Of a DNA stretch of 64,000 nucleotides, positions 41,911-54,811 are shown one piece after another. A program made the translations under genes and the position numbers. Source of the DNA: Chelonoidis abingdonii (lineage: Eukaryota > Chordata > Testudines > Testudinidae); assembly GCF_003597395.2 (NCBI RefSeq), contig NC_133771.1, forward strand, positions 46,203,404 to 46,267,403, written 5' to 3'. Every line of letters begins with the position of its first letter. Within the stretch, counting starts at the first letter, position 1. The notes beneath the pieces were generated by a model. The model was given only the letters and a program-made list of their open reading frames with translations, was not told the DNA's origin and made no database searches.

Positions 41911-44797
41911 TCTGATCTTTCAGGAGTAGTCCCCTTGAAGCTATTTGGGCTACTCATAAATAAGGTGGAGTAAGGGCATTGGATCTGGTTGTGAATGAAT
42001 CATTCACTCATGAGCTGATCCTGCAATGTAATCTGCACAAACTGTACTTTAGAGACCCACTGAATTCAGATTACGAGATTGAATCCAAATTGAAACCCCA
42101 CTGAGGCACTTGGTAATTAAATTATACTAGGGAGTCAAAAAAAAGTGGCTACTACCACCACTATGCTTCTGTCCCCAAAAGCCTTTACAGCTATTCTAAG
42201 AAAAAATGGGCCCTTTTCCCACAAAAATGGTCTATAAGGGACTGCTGCAGGCAGCAAGTGAAAAAATAATCTAATCAGATTTATTTAACTATTGGGTAAT
42301 GTAATCAAATCACTAAAAAAGGTAAGGGATTTCTATTAAAAGTTAATTTGGCTGACCTGGTTGTGTCTAGTTGTACACAAGTGTAATTGGGGTTCAGTTG
42401 TGTAAAAAAAAAAAAAGTAATCACAGTGCAAGGAATGTTAGGCAAAAAAAACTGTGTGCACACATGAAAAGGAAAAGGGGAGCAATTATGGGAACAATGA
42501 GCCTTGGGGTGACTCTGGGGGGGATCAGACTTTTCTTTGGTAGAGATTCATGAAAACTCCGTGGGTACAGGGGAGGCCATTACACCTTATGTAAAATTAA
42601 TATGGCTAACACAATGTTATGGAGGTTAAACTATGGAAGGAATGTGCGTTTTCCCAGGATTTATGCAGTGTATATTGGAGAAGGGGTAAAAAATGCAAAC
42701 AAAACACAGCACGTAAGCTCCAAAAGGAGCTAGTCAGTTGTGCTTTCTTTTTCAGGTCTGTGTGTTTTGGAGCAGGAGATAAAAGTGGAAAGTAATCAGA
42801 ACTCTGGTGGAAGTGAAATATGTCCCTTTTAAAACAGTCTCTGAGCTACTGATAACCTTGGATCCAAAAACAAGCCAGAAAGCCTCTGTGTGGATGCAAA
42901 TTACCTACCTATTGTGGGGGGGAAGAAGAAAACTGCCCATAAGTAGCAGCACAAAGAAGCTGCAAATAATAAATACATCTGGTCACCAAACAAGCTACCA
43001 GAAGACTCAGATTATGGCCCTCCAGAAAGAAGAAGTGAAAAAATAAGTCAAGCCTAAAAATAAGGGGGACAGGTTAACCCTAAGGGGGGGAGGTGTACAG
43101 ATCAAAAATCAGAAGCTGTCTCTCAGCTATTACCTAGGAATAAACTTAAAGCTTGGTATAGTAAAGAAACTATTGCAAACCTGGTCTGTTGTACAAGAGG
43201 GGAAACTGAGGTACACCACCTCATAAATTTCATAAATGACCAGGGAGTGGGGTAATTCACTAGCCTAACTATAAAGCAAAGTTTGGACAGCCTGGAGGTA
43301 ATTCTTCTGCTTTTCCTGGAGTTAGCAAGAAAATTTGTAAAAGAAAGTTGTATTATTATTAAGCAATAATCTGTCCCCACAAGCCTAAAAGATTTAAAGA
43401 AAACTTAGTTTGGTAGCATCCTGTCTGGCAAGAACTCACTTATCAATAGCTGGGATGTAAAATCCTCATTTCTTTGTTGTTCTATCACTGTAGTCCCCAT
43501 TTCCCTATTGTTTGTCTGTATAATCTCTGGCTGGTTCTGTAATTGTTTGTCTGCTGTATAATTAATTTTGTTGGGTGTAAACCAATTAAGTTGGTGAGAT
43601 AATTAGTTAAATAATCATGTTACAATATGTTAAAATTGGTTAGTGAAATAATTGGTTAAGGTACGGCTAAGCAAAACTCAAGTTTTACTATATAGTTTGC
43701 AGTCAATCAGGAAGTAAAGGGAGAATGGGGGTGGGAAATTAGAATCATGTTTTGCTAAGGGGGAGAACGGGAGCAGGGACACAGGCAAGATTCTGGTGTC
43801 AGATCTGGGAAGGGGGACACTAAGGAAGGAAACTGGGAACCACGCTATCTGAAAGTTCACCCCAACAAACATCAAATTGTTTGCACCTTCAGACTTCAGA
43901 TATTGTTACACTCTGTTCATGCAAGAAGGACCAGGGAAATGAGCAGATGAAGGAATAAGCCCTCTAACAATAACTCCAATATCTTCCTGTCATAGAGAAT
44001 CCTTTCACCTACCCTGTGAGTTCCACTACCCAGTGTGTTCTTCTGGTCTTCCTGCCACAAACAGAAGCAAGCCATTTCCCTTTCACCACATGTCCTTTTA
44101 ATCTTCAGTTTCAAGGCATAACAGCAGAAACCACAGATATAGAACACACAACTTTCACTCCAAATCCCCCCCCCTTTTACTCCCCAGTTCCTCCCAAATA
44201 TATCCTGCCAATTGCCTCATTAGCCCAGCAATTGACACCCCAGTGTCAGTAATCCCCAACAGAAACTAGTTAATTTACTTCAATTAAGCCCGCAATCTTC
44301 CCAGGGAGGAGTAACCTCAGTGACCAGCATGCTACAGATCGGGAAATGAGACAGGCGCTATCACAATCTGAGATGATCATAGTTCTCTCTTTCAAAATCC
44401 ATGTCTGCTGGAATCACACCAAGTAAAAATTGCCATCTAAATACCTTTTACCTAAGCCTGGAAGAGTCCACTAAAAAAAAAAAAAATCCAGAGAAGGTTG
44501 AAAGTTTTTAGAAAGGCTCAGACTTTAACAAGCTAAACAAAGGCCTGTGGTGGGAAACCCTACAGACTTTATTTTCGGGCTTGGATTTTCATTTTCTATA
44601 CTACCTGGAATAAGAGGAACAATCTGGAAGCTTACTTGTATATGACTGATCAGAAAGAAAGAGTGGTGTTATATTTGCCTACGTAAGGAAAAGGCACAAA
44701 GGGAGCTGATAAGCACAACTTTATTTATTGTGAACTGCTAGCAGGATAAATAACTCTTTCTGTTTAAAGGCCCTTGCTAATTTACCTTATACTTTTA
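41911..44797. other. No recognisable feature
   Basis: About 2.9 kb with fragments of the MITE cores near 41930-42060 and nothing else I can assign. Frames of 60-85 codons are scattered on both strands without support. Confidence 0.35.
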
Positions 44798-45000
44798 GGG
44801 TATGTCTACACAGCAAAAAAGGTGTATTCTTAACATGTATTAGCTAACCCTACAGCTGCCTTATAGGCTTGAACTCGCGCAGCTAACCTGAGATAGAAGC
44901 AGAGTTGCCATGTCTTTCCTGCTATTTTAATCCAAATTAACTAACCCAGGTTATAAAACCAGAGTTAAGAACACACTTTTTTTTTCCTGTTTAGATCCCC
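44798..45000. mobile_element. MITE with about 38-bp terminal inverted repeats
   Basis: The left end 'gggtatgtctacacagcaaa' with 'ggtgtattcttaac' is mirrored by 'gttaagaacacacttt', 'tttttcctgtttagatcccc'. It belongs to the 'gtctacac' class like 24948-25222. Confidence 0.75.
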
Positions 45001-48000
45001 TTCCCTAGACTTTCCTAAGTTATTTACTATATTTAAATAAAAAAAATACTGAGAATGGCAAACCTGCATAAATAAACCAAGAGCAAGAATAATACTGTTT
45101 ATCAGAAATGCCAGAAAATTGTCCGCATACTTTCTGTGGTTTCAATCCAGCATTTAAGATCTTAGTGAAGGTTGTTTAAAATTAGACAGCAGGCTCTGTC
45201 TGTCCAATTTCCGGTACTGTTACTGGTCTGACAGATTCAACCACCTTCACAGTCATTCCTGGCTTCCTCTTCAGGCACATGGAAATCTTGAGTGGAGTTC
45301 GTCAAATAGTGGGGGAAATTATTCAATGTGTTTACAAAGCGTAAATCGTTATTTATCCAGCCTTGTGTAAGGGAGCTGTTGGCCCCTTTCTAAAACTTAG
45401 TAGGTTTTTTTGGTTGGCCCTCACTCTGTACCAGGACAAAGAGGAAGGCCAAAGAACAGTAAGGATCCTGGAACTGAGAGGGCTTCTGGACAATCAAAGA
45501 ACTGCAAACCAACATCAAAGTCAATCTGACTGACCAAGCAGCCAGGCCAGTCAAGGAGCCCCAGCTTAGCTCCCAGATGCTGGGTGTGCTGGGAGAAGGA
45601 CACTCGAAGAGAGCAGCACTGGGCGGGGTAAGGGGGCTGTAGCTGGAAGCCAGGAGGAGAAAAAGAGTGTGAGAGGCCAGAAGTGAGCTGTGTAAAGACA
45701 CAGCGACATGTGTAGGAGGGAGCCAGACAGTGGAATTGAGGAGGTTCAGTAAGAAAAGTGGGAACCCACTGTGAACAAGGGTAAGAACCAGCAGTGAGTG
45801 AGTCAAACTGTGGGAACCCAGTAACCCCACCATCACACTGCCCTGACACCAGACATGACTAGCAGCAATCTGGGGGGTTCCCAGCAGCCCCTGAGTCCAG
45901 GGATAAGGTGACAAGTCCTGCAGGGTAACTTCAGCTCATTTTGTGGAGGCTGTTCCAGTCCAGTCCTGAAGCAAAGTCTTGTGTGAGCTGTGCACAGCCC
46001 GGACAATAGCATCACTGCAGCAGGCAGAGGATTCTGGAGCTCAGAGGAGGACAGGTTTTTTTCTTTGTCTCTTTTTCTCTCCTTTTCAGTCAGTCCTTGA
46101 CTATGGGTGGGAAAGCGTGAGTGGACCACTTCCCCTGGCGTGTACTCAGCCAGTACGTTCACCTGCTTGGAAGACGGGTCTTCTTAATTCACTAAAGCCT
46201 ACTCTGGCACAAAATCTAGTGACCTTTCAAATCAGGGGCTCTGTTATAGAGGGATAATTTTGAGCTTGCAAAAAAAAGGAAAATGGGGAGGGGTCTGGAC
46301 ACTGCTGTGACAATTTGTGTGGAACTCTGAATGACACCCTCACCTTGTGGGCAGGGCATTATCTATCCTCACCATACACCCCTTCTGAAACTATTAAACC
46401 AAAGAGCCAAATTTCCCCAATGCACAGAAGAGACAGTTACTGTTTAAAGTGTGTGTGGGGTGGGGGTTGTATGTGTACTTATAGAGTAAATAGTTTTGTA
46501 GGTCTTTTCATCTCAATGTAAGTAGTAGTGTAAGAGTGCTTTAGTGTATTATTCAACTGCTTAAAACATTTTGAAACTTGTTAACAATTTTTTCCCCATT
46601 TTCAGGGTGTTGCTGAGAAAGATAAATCTATTTTACTTGATTTGGTGTTTTGTGTGTGTGACCGTTTTAACAGTTTAGTTCAAGATAAGGCTATTACCTC
46701 AGTTAGGTGTACGTTACTTATTGGGAATCTGTCTAGGAACCAGTGGGGAGCACTTCACCTCACAGATGGATCTGACATGGGTAAGAGCAGCAACCGGAGA
46801 AGAAGTATCATGATGAGAGGGTGAGCTGATTTGGAATCTCCATGTTCAGACTCAGTCTTAGACTCTCTCAGGCAGCTGTGACATCCCTGAAGAAGGAGGG
46901 TAATTGGATTGCAACCTTAAACACAATCCCAGAGTGTTCTGGGGACCCAGAGGCAAGGCCCTACTGGTACAACCTCTCTAGGTAGATCAGAGGGAAAGGA
47001 AGTCTCCTGGAGCAACAAGTGCCCCACCCCTTCCCACAGGTGGGGAATCATGCCCAGACTGTTCCTCTGGGTAACACTGGGGGCAATGAGAGACAGGATG
47101 CTTCTCTTCCCACTGTGATAACTTAGGGTAGAGTAGGGTCCCATTTTACAATACCCCTGCCCCTAATCCTGTGTTTAGATACTTGATAATTTTTCTGCAT
47201 GTTTTCCCTGGTTTTGATTACATGGATGGGGGTAAGTTTGTGTGACTATGAGTAATGGATGGATTTGGTATCCTGTAATATTTTGTTTGTAGGGAGTAGT
47301 TCTATACTTAATACAATGATTTCAGTGGTAGGGAGATAGTCAAGCACCAACAGATTTTACTGCTGATTATGCCTGTCTTCTAGAAAGAACTGACAAGAGC
47401 CATTTTTCCAAACCTGACAGGAGGCATTTTTCAGCATCTAACTTCTCTCCATTTGGATAAACAGACCATATAACACCATCTCTAAGGGCACCATCCGATG
47501 ATTACCAAAAATTTAATACTATTAGGGGAAGGAAGAGAACAAGAGAATGAGAAAGCCAATGACTTTCCAACAAACAACTGAGTGAACCCATGAGAAATTC
47601 AATGTGCCAATGACTTCTATAGACACTGTCCTTATAAAGATTTATAAAGGTTGTTCTTCAATCAAGGAACAGAAACCATATCATGTAGCCAAACAGAGAA
47701 TTTCAAACATTAATTCAAAAAGTGAAATCAACAGTTCTTAAACACAGGTCCAAACTTATTAATAAAAGTTATTAATCACTTATGAATAACAAATAAATCC
47801 ATTACAAATTGTGATCTGCAATCTGAGAATACAATATAGGCCAGTTCTGAAAAATAATTTTTTCACATCAAGTAGTTAGTCTTGCTCTCATCTTGAGGTA
47901 CTGCAATATCAGCCCCTGTATCTTTGAGCAGATGTCTTGTCTATATTCCCCTTGGATGTCTCGCTCATTTCTATTACTCCTCATGGAGTCTCTTTTACTT

Positions 48001-48384
48001 GACATATTTTATAACTTCTAATTTCTATCAACTGGCTTAATGCAGAAAATGACATTACCTATATCACTTGATTTAAAAGGCAATCAGACTTTCTCATAGA
48101 TTCCGGATACAGATAGATCTCATCTTCTCTTTTCATTAATAACTTAATATTCAGCTTTATGGACCAGATTTGCTCTGTTATTACACTCCATCTCCATGGT
48201 TCTTCTTGCTTAGATTGAATATTGAGGATGGAATTGTTGAGAAAAATCCAAACTCCCACTATATTTTGATTAGGGTGGGAAGTATCACTCACTGTTATTG
48301 AAACAGCCTTATTGAGACATTAGATAGTACTGTGATAGGCAACATATTATATTTATCAATATGTAATAATGCTCTAAAAAGAAA
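45001..48384. other. Unassigned, possibly old LTR-element debris between 45390 and 47160
   Basis: Purine-rich, moderately GC-rich sequence at 45460-45960 and 46730-47100 contrasts with its AT-rich surroundings. I could not define ends. The 174- and 142-codon overlapping minus frames at 45390-45914 are Ser/Leu/Pro-rich readings of the pyrimidine strand with no domain. Confidence 0.35.
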
Positions 48385-48520
48385 GTGACTCACTTTGCAG
48401 TAACGGAAGTTCTTCTTCGAGTGCTGTCCCTGTGGGTGCTCCACTGCAGGTGACAGTGCATCCCGGCACTGTTGATTGGAGATTTTCGGTAGCAATGCCT
48501 GATCGGGATGCTAGCACTCA
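48385..48520 (-). repeat. Dispersed repeat fragment ('gttcttcgag' type)
   Basis: 'gcagtaacggaagttcttct', 'tcgagtgctgtccctgtggg' and 'tgctccactgcaggtg' resemble a common turtle repeat whose consensus begins 'gtaactgg..gttcttcgag'. No ends are preserved. Confidence 0.5.
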
Positions 48521-49671
48521 GTTGGTAACTCCCGTCTCTCTAATAAAGCTCTAAACTCTAGTTTTACTTTGGTGGACAGGTAGGACTGCAGTCAGGGCTC
48601 ATAAGATATTATGAATGTAGAGAAAGGGAGTATTGTACTAGTCAGAAGGAGCTTTTATGGCATAAACATTCAAATTCTCCCTACAACTGGGTAAACTTCA
48701 TAAAGTTGATCATCCTCATAATTGTAAATGTAGCTTTAAAAAATTCAGTGTGATTGTTATTTCATTTTGTTATTTACATGTTTTATTGTATTTTATGAAG
48801 ACATACAAAAGTCTAAAGAATATGCAATATAATTATTAACGTTTGATATACGAAAGAGGTGGTAAGGTACAGTAATATGTACAGTTTGTATGCTGTCTGG
48901 TAGATAAGGAAGATTAAATTTTGTTGTGTTAGTCATGTTCAGAGGTCATTTGTGGCTTTTTAAATACACAAGAACATTGCAGACCACTCTGAGATTATGT
49001 ATCTCATTTCTAAAGATCTTCTAATATATTAGTTCTGTGTAGAGTATTAGCTAATACGTAATTATAAATACTGGCTGATCCAACCCTGCTCATATACTTA
49101 GGAAATGCATAAACTTGGAGATGTCAGATGGACCAAGATATTATTCCAGTCAAGTTTAAATAATTTATTGAGGAAATGTCTTACTTGAAGAAAGTGCCAA
49201 AAAAGTAATTTCTTAAAAATCAGATAGTACACAATGCTCTTAAAGCTGGAGCATTTGAAATACAAACATATTTTAAAATAGTAATTCCTTCATCAACTTG
49301 TCTTGGACTAGAGATATGAGAAAACATTACATCTGGTAATATTTTGATAAAGCCATTCAAGCTCATGACTCCAAGAGCACATACCACGTGGCTAGGGAGT
49401 CAGAGGATGCACCTATTTTTAAGTAAATTACTATGTTAAAATCAATAATTGCATAACTATCTTGGATACCAAAGGAAACCTTTTCTGAGTACATTCAATA
49501 TCTTCTTACTTTCAGTCCCTTGTTTCATTCCATTACATTCAGTCACAGTCAGTGAAACAATTCTTCTAGCACTGCCTTCAAATAAAACTTTCCTTCAGTA
49601 AACTAGATAATTTCCTCTCTCACGTCTGAAGAAGAGACTTGTTAAGGTGCTGTATTCTTGCCATTCTGCAG
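48521..49671. other. No recognisable feature
   Basis: AT-rich. The upstream flank of the exon candidate contains a pyrimidine-containing 'gtattcttgccattctgcag'. Confidence 0.4.
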
Positions 49672-49861
49672 ACAAGAGAGAAGCCATTCTTCCTACATTC
49701 GCAGCTAGAAAATAAAAGCTACTTTATAAGGAGGTTCCCAAAAAGAAAAAGGACCCCGGAGTATACCAATGTCCTAAAAGTGACAGCCAGTGAAAACAGA
49801 GCCAAAGAAAGTCAGGACCCTGATGGCAGAGGTATCCAAGGAATACATTTTATATTCGGAG
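49672..49861 (+). other. Exon-like open frame, 190 bp, product unknown
   Basis: Preceded by 'cttgccattctgcag' (acceptor) and followed by 'gtaagattc' after 'ggag' (near-consensus donor). The 190 bp are open in one frame (phase 0 in, phase 1 out), encoding 63 residues such as 'TREKPFFLHSQLENKSYFIR', 'RFPKRKRTPEYTNVLKVTAS' and 'ENRAKESQDPDGRGIQG'. Composition is balanced and polar, unlike the biased frames elsewhere. I recognise no family. An earlier in-exon 'agaggtatcc' could also act as a donor. It could be a host exon of a gene spanning the window, a lncRNA exon or chance. No partner exon was identified. Confidence 0.25.
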
Positions 49862-49869
49862 GTAAGATT

Positions 49870-50019
49870 CTGTATTGTGTTTCTAAAACACATAGCAATA
49901 AACTCATAACTCAGAGGATGTGAGGTCTATTGGGTCTCTAAATCATCTGTACACCTTTTAGATTCTGGACTAAGCCAGGGAATGGAGTGGCCCCCAAAAA
50001 CATTTTGACAACTGTCTGA
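49870..50019. other. No recognisable feature
   Basis: Short spacer. Confidence 0.4.
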
Positions 50020-50300
50020 GGCCTGCTCTACACCTAAAAATTAAATTACTACTACTTCATGCAGGGCTGTGAAAAATTTCACACCTTGTGCAATGTAGTT
50101 AGGTCAACCTAAGCCCATCATAGATACATCTAGGTTGACAGAAAAATTCTTCTGTCAACCTAGCTACTACTTCTCAGATTACCTTCATCAACATAAAAAC
50201 TTCTTCCATCAGTGCAGGTAGCATTGACACTACAGCACTAGAACAGCACAGCTACAGCACCATAGCTGTGCCTCAGTAGCCATTATGGTGTAGATATAAC
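50020..50300. mobile_element. MITE of the 'gtctacact' class
   Basis: It begins 'ggcctgctctacacc' and ends 'ggtgtagatataac'. The interior has 'gaaaaatttcacacctt', 'taggttgacagaaaaattct' and 'tctgtcaacctagct', a hairpin also seen at 236-477. Confidence 0.75.
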
Positions 50301-50829
50301 AAGTTATATCTTCATCCGTAATACATGCAGCAACGCTGCCCAGAATCTCCACAGCACTATGTGCTATGACCTGGCCCCCAAAACACCCCTCCCACTCACG
50401 GCCCTGCCCTGGAATGCAACTGTGATGCTTTGGGGTTCACCCAGGTCAATAAAGGGGTTCAGTCAACACCTGCCCTGCAAATTCTCCAGCTTTAAGAGCA
50501 CTGTGTACTATTTGATTTTTAAAAAATTACTTTTTTGGCACTTTCTTCAAGTAAGGCATCTGGGTGCCTTAAATGCTAGGCTGCTGTGGCTCACAGCCTA
50601 GAAACCCACAGACAGCATACAAGCAAAGAGGCCGCACCCTGGTTTCCACTGCCTAGTTACTCTTTGCAAGGGGACCTCAACAACCCTTCTAGCCTGAGTT
50701 CTCCCCAAAAACATTTCTCTGCAATCTTCAACCCCTCCCACTGTAACACTCATAAAAAACCTTATCAAGTTTGCTGCGCCTTTAAAGAGACAGTACACAG
50801 CAGTCTGTTAACTTAACTGGCATTAACAC
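50301..50829. other. No recognisable feature
   Basis: Moderately C-rich, with overlapping short frames on both strands and no support. Confidence 0.35.
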
Positions 50830-51830
50830 ACCCTCTACTTCAATACACTGCATTGAGTTGGTTTGTAGTAAAAGTAAAACAAGTTTATTAATAATAGAAC
50901 ACAGATTTAAGTGATATCAAGTAGAAGGGATAGGGATAGAAGTGGTTAAAAACAAACACAAATAAAAATACCCTTCTAAGACTGAAGTCTAAATTAACAA
51001 AGTCTTTTCAAAGTAATTTTCTCACCACAGTCCTTCTTCCAGCTTGGCAGGCCAGTCTTCAGCCAGACTCCAACACAGAGACCAAAGCACTTGGTTTCTT
51101 TGGCCTGGTCTAGACTTGGTGGGACAGGGGTGTCAATGTAAGATATGCAACTTCAGCTACGGGAATAGCATACCTGAAGTCGACATATCTTATTTCGACT
51201 TACCACCCATCTTCATGGCGCGGGATTGATGGCCGTTCCCCCTTCAACTCCACTACTGCCGCTCACCCTGGTGGAGTTCCAGAATTGACGGGAGCGCATT
51301 CGGGGATCAATACATCGCGTCTAGATGAGACGTGATATAATCGATCCCCAATAGATCACTACCCGTCAATCCAGCAGGTAGTCTGGACGTACCCTTTGTC
51401 TCCTCAGGTGAAAGATGATAAAATGGCTTTTTGTCTTCACTTATATCTTCCCAAAGTTCATTGACCCAGTTTCAGGAGGCAGGAAGGCTTCCCGGGGGTG
51501 CATTCTCCATCTGACATCATAATTAAGTTTTCATCTTTCCCCACTTGCCTGCCTGATGGCTTTGTTTACTTTGCATGTAAATGTGCTTTTCATTGTCTTA
51601 GGTCACAGCTTGCTTAATTTACATTGGACACACTGTCAAGCCTGGAAAACATTCCTTTGTCTAGGACCAACAGGCCAAACACATTTGAGAAATATGTGTC
51701 TCCCAAACACATTTGAGGAACATACAGGTTGCAAGAATATTAATGATCAATGAGTTACTAGTTTTCCAATGAAATATTACAAGATACCTTTTAAATAAAT
51801 ATCATGACAACAGAGTATGGGTGCACTGAC
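50830..51830 (-). repeat. Possible old LTR-like element, interrupted by a MITE
   Basis: 'aaacaagtttattaataata' followed by 'gaacacagatttaagtgat' and then a downstream part with 'cacttgcctgcctgatggct' and 'tttgtttactttgcatgtaa' resembles the layout of an old reptilian LTR read on the minus strand. Ends are not identified. The MITE at 51102-51394 interrupts it. Confidence 0.35.
51102..51394. mobile_element. MITE of the 'gtctacact' class, 293 bp
   Basis: Ends 'ggcctggtctagact' and 'gtagtctggacgtaccc' are inverted and degenerate, with flanking ttt on both sides. Internal marks are 'cttcagctacgggaatagc', 'tgaagtcgacatatctta', and the stem 'gcgtctaga' with 'tctagatgagacg'-like mirror near 51318-51335. 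Confidence 0.8.
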
Positions 51831-52685
51831 ATAGTCAGGCCAGTTGTGACCCACTGTTACATACCAGAGAGCTCCTTGCCCTCTGGCATTGGGGTATTCT
51901 TAAGGTCTGCATGGATATCCACTGAAGATGGTCTATGGCTGTCTTCCTCAGTTATTGCACCAGGATAATTTTCCCCCAGTAGGATCTGAGGCTTTTACAG
52001 CCCCTTATATTGCTCAAGCTCTTTTACCCTGTATAAAGGCGCTAGAGCTGGGGTGAGAAACTCATCCATGGGATTTTGTCACATGAATCAAAGTTTATGG
52101 TAGCATTGAATCTAAGAGTGCCTGCCCTCAAGGTGACAACTTGAGTAATGTGCAGTGGTTTGAATGGCTGAAAATATTTAAATTTAAGTTCATGTACATA
52201 TATTTTATAGAAATAATAAAATATTTGTTTTTTCTAATATTGGTTTAAAATGTAGAATTTTGTAGTAACATACACTGTTGCACAAGAAAATGTACTATAT
52301 CATGGATTATACTGATTTCTTATTCATAAAATCTGCATGTTTTGGAAAGTTGTTTGCTATGCTCTGAAATTACCTTCTTTGTTTTTCAGCTCAAAAGTGT
52401 TGCTGATAGCTATGATCAAACTCCATGATCTCTCAGACAACTCCATGATTTTTCTATAATAGAGTTTTATTTTTCTTGATTATACTCAACACACACTTCT
52501 CCACTGCATTAGAATATAGGAAAATTAAGATCTTCTCAGCCATCTTGGTTAGTTTCTTGGTCAGCTTTGTCCCATCAGCCCAAGTCATTTAGAACAGACA
52601 TGGCCAAATTATGTCCACAGCGTCAAAGTCATTTTCCTGCTGAGCTTGTTTCCACAACTCTTCAGAGATTTTACCTTCCCTGAAG
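51831..52685. other. No recognisable feature
   Basis: AT-rich, no supported feature. Confidence 0.4.
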
Positions 52686-52916
52686 ATATATCTACACATA
52701 AAATGCTATAGCACTACAGCAATGGGAGGGGTTCTCCCATCAGTGTAAGTAATCCACTTCCCTGAGAAGTGGTAGCTGGGTTAACGGAAGAAATTCATCC
52801 ACTGGCCCAGCACTGTTTACACGAGGGGGTTAGGCTGATATAGCTACGTCTTTCAGGATTTTTCACACCTTTGAGATGTAGCTATGCTGATATAAGTTTT
52901 CAGCATAGACCAGCCC
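52686..52916. mobile_element. MITE of the 'gtctacact' class
   Basis: It begins 'atatctacacataaaatgct' and ends 'ttttcagcatagaccagccc', weakly inverted. The interior contains 'gggaggggttctcccatcag', 'agaagtggtagctgggtta' and 'caggatttttcacacctttg', shared in order and orientation reversed with 50020-50300. Confidence 0.7.
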
Positions 52917-53964
52917 GGAGTGTTGCTCAACTGAAGTGTATTATCAGCTGACCTTTTATGGGTAGGTTGTTGAGAATATTCTGGGCAGACATCACCTAAA
53001 ATATGCTGGTTGCTTCAAAAAATACTCTCATTTTCTATCTTAGTGATGTCACCTGTACTTAGTGTTTTCCTTTTCTTTTGCATGGTTGTAATTCCAATAA
53101 ATAGGTCATTACTGCCCTCTGTCTACACCTCCCTTATTTTTATTTTACCCAATTTTGATTTTGAATAAAAGGGGTATTTTCTTCCTGAAACTGCTTGATT
53201 CTTAACTCCAACAGGCTGAGTGAAGTAAAGCAAAGAAATTATTGTAGAATCTTACAGTAGGAAAGTAACATCCTTTGGAGGCAAATAAGTAGACACGGCT
53301 GTTAAGACCCACATAAAATATTTAAGAACTTTATGGTAGAAAATTATTATTTTTCTTGTGAGCTCATCAAAGAGAGAGACACAGCTTGTAATAGGATCTT
53401 TATCCTCTTTTCAGTTCAGTATTATCAAAACAGTTTGCAGCAGCCAGCCCATTCCATACACAGTTGACAGGAAAGATGCAATTTATATCAATACAAAATT
53501 TGTAAAAGGCAGCCAGACCAGCATGAGATATGAGACTTTTAGCTGCCTGAATAATTTTATATTCTTGATGATATGGGTGAATCTAACATTGGTTTATTAA
53601 TAATGAAGAAAGTGATATCTTTGTATATTGTCATTGCACAAAACAAATTGTCAACATTTAAATGGTATTTTGAATCTTGGAAATACAGAACATGAGAGAT
53701 TGTTCCCTCTGATGACTCTATCCGACAAGGGATTGAGTGTCTCCTGCTGAGATGCTTGAAAGGTTGGTTCTTGTTGACTCCTGACCTGATTTTGGAGGGT
53801 TTATAGTTTTGAGTAACATGTAATTCTTTTGCTTAATGGAAGTTATGAAAGCTGAAACAGCAAGTGGGAGAACAAATAACTGGGTTGCTATAATTAAAGG
53901 CCTGTTGTATTAGTATGAGGTCTTGTGGAAGTAGTTATGCTAAAGGCTGAGATTTAGCAGAACA
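52917..53964. other. No recognisable feature
   Basis: About 1 kb AT-rich. The 80-codon frame at 53358 has no domain. Confidence 0.4.
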
Positions 53965-54040
53965 GAATCATAGAAGATTAGGGTTGGAAGAGACCTCAGA
54001 AGGTCATCTAGTGTAGGCCTAAGGAGATAACCCCAGGTCA
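53965..54040 (-). mobile_element. CR1 3' terminus fragment
   Basis: 'gaatcatagaagattagggt', 'tggaagagacctcagaaggt' and 'catctagt' is the inverse of the canonical CR1 tail. Confidence 0.8.
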
Positions 54041-54806
54041 GATATTTTGCACACACATTCTGAGAGACAAATGCATATAGGTATACTGTGTGGGTTTGGG
54101 AAGAAGGATAAATGAGTTTGGGGTGTAATTGATGTTCTCATCCATATTCCCAGTTCAAGGCCCGGGCAGGGAACATCAAGTCAAAGAAGTAAATGCATGG
54201 AAATGCAGATGGTGTTGGTGAGAGGGTTTTGGCTTCTTGAACAACAAGCTGATGTTCCAGGAAAGAGGATTACTGTGCTGGGATGGGCTCCAGATATCAA
54301 ATACTGAGAAGAGCATCTTTGTACATCATCTGGCTAACCTGATAAGGAGAACTTTAAAGTAGGTCTTATAGGGGATGATGACAAAAATCTGGCCAATGGG
54401 AACGTAGGCTCAAATAATGAAGACGAGACAAAGGGGCTAATTAGTGGGGAAGGGACTAGGAACCACAACTGCATTAAAAGGGCAAGAAGAAAAGCAACAG
54501 GGCAGTTGTTGGGATATGTAAGGGTTAAATCAAAAACCTGGGAAACTGCTGGTGACTGGAGATGGCATAAGGGAGTAAAGGCATGGGCACGCACCGCTTC
54601 TGCACTTAATGGATAAAGTGTAGGCATCTTCCTGTGTTTGACAGATTTAGGGCTACCCCTCTCTCCTCCCTTCTCCTTGTTAAGAGTTTTGATAAAGTTG
54701 CAGCTGCCTAAGGAATGTGGGTATCAAAAGGATACATTTTTGGGTAAAGTAGTGTTATCTCCCTCTCCCTTTCTTTCCCAGCTGCACAGTCGAGTCTGGA
54801 GTCATG
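54041..54806. other. No recognisable feature
   Basis: A minus frame of 97 codons (54334-54627) is not supported by any domain. Confidence 0.4.
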
Positions 54807-54811
54807 GCCCC

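Noticed and set aside
45390..45914. Longest N-free minus frames (174 and 142 codons, overlapping)
   Set aside because: Ser/Leu/Pro-rich readings of a pyrimidine-rich strand, open in two frames at once, no domain, no splice or promoter context.
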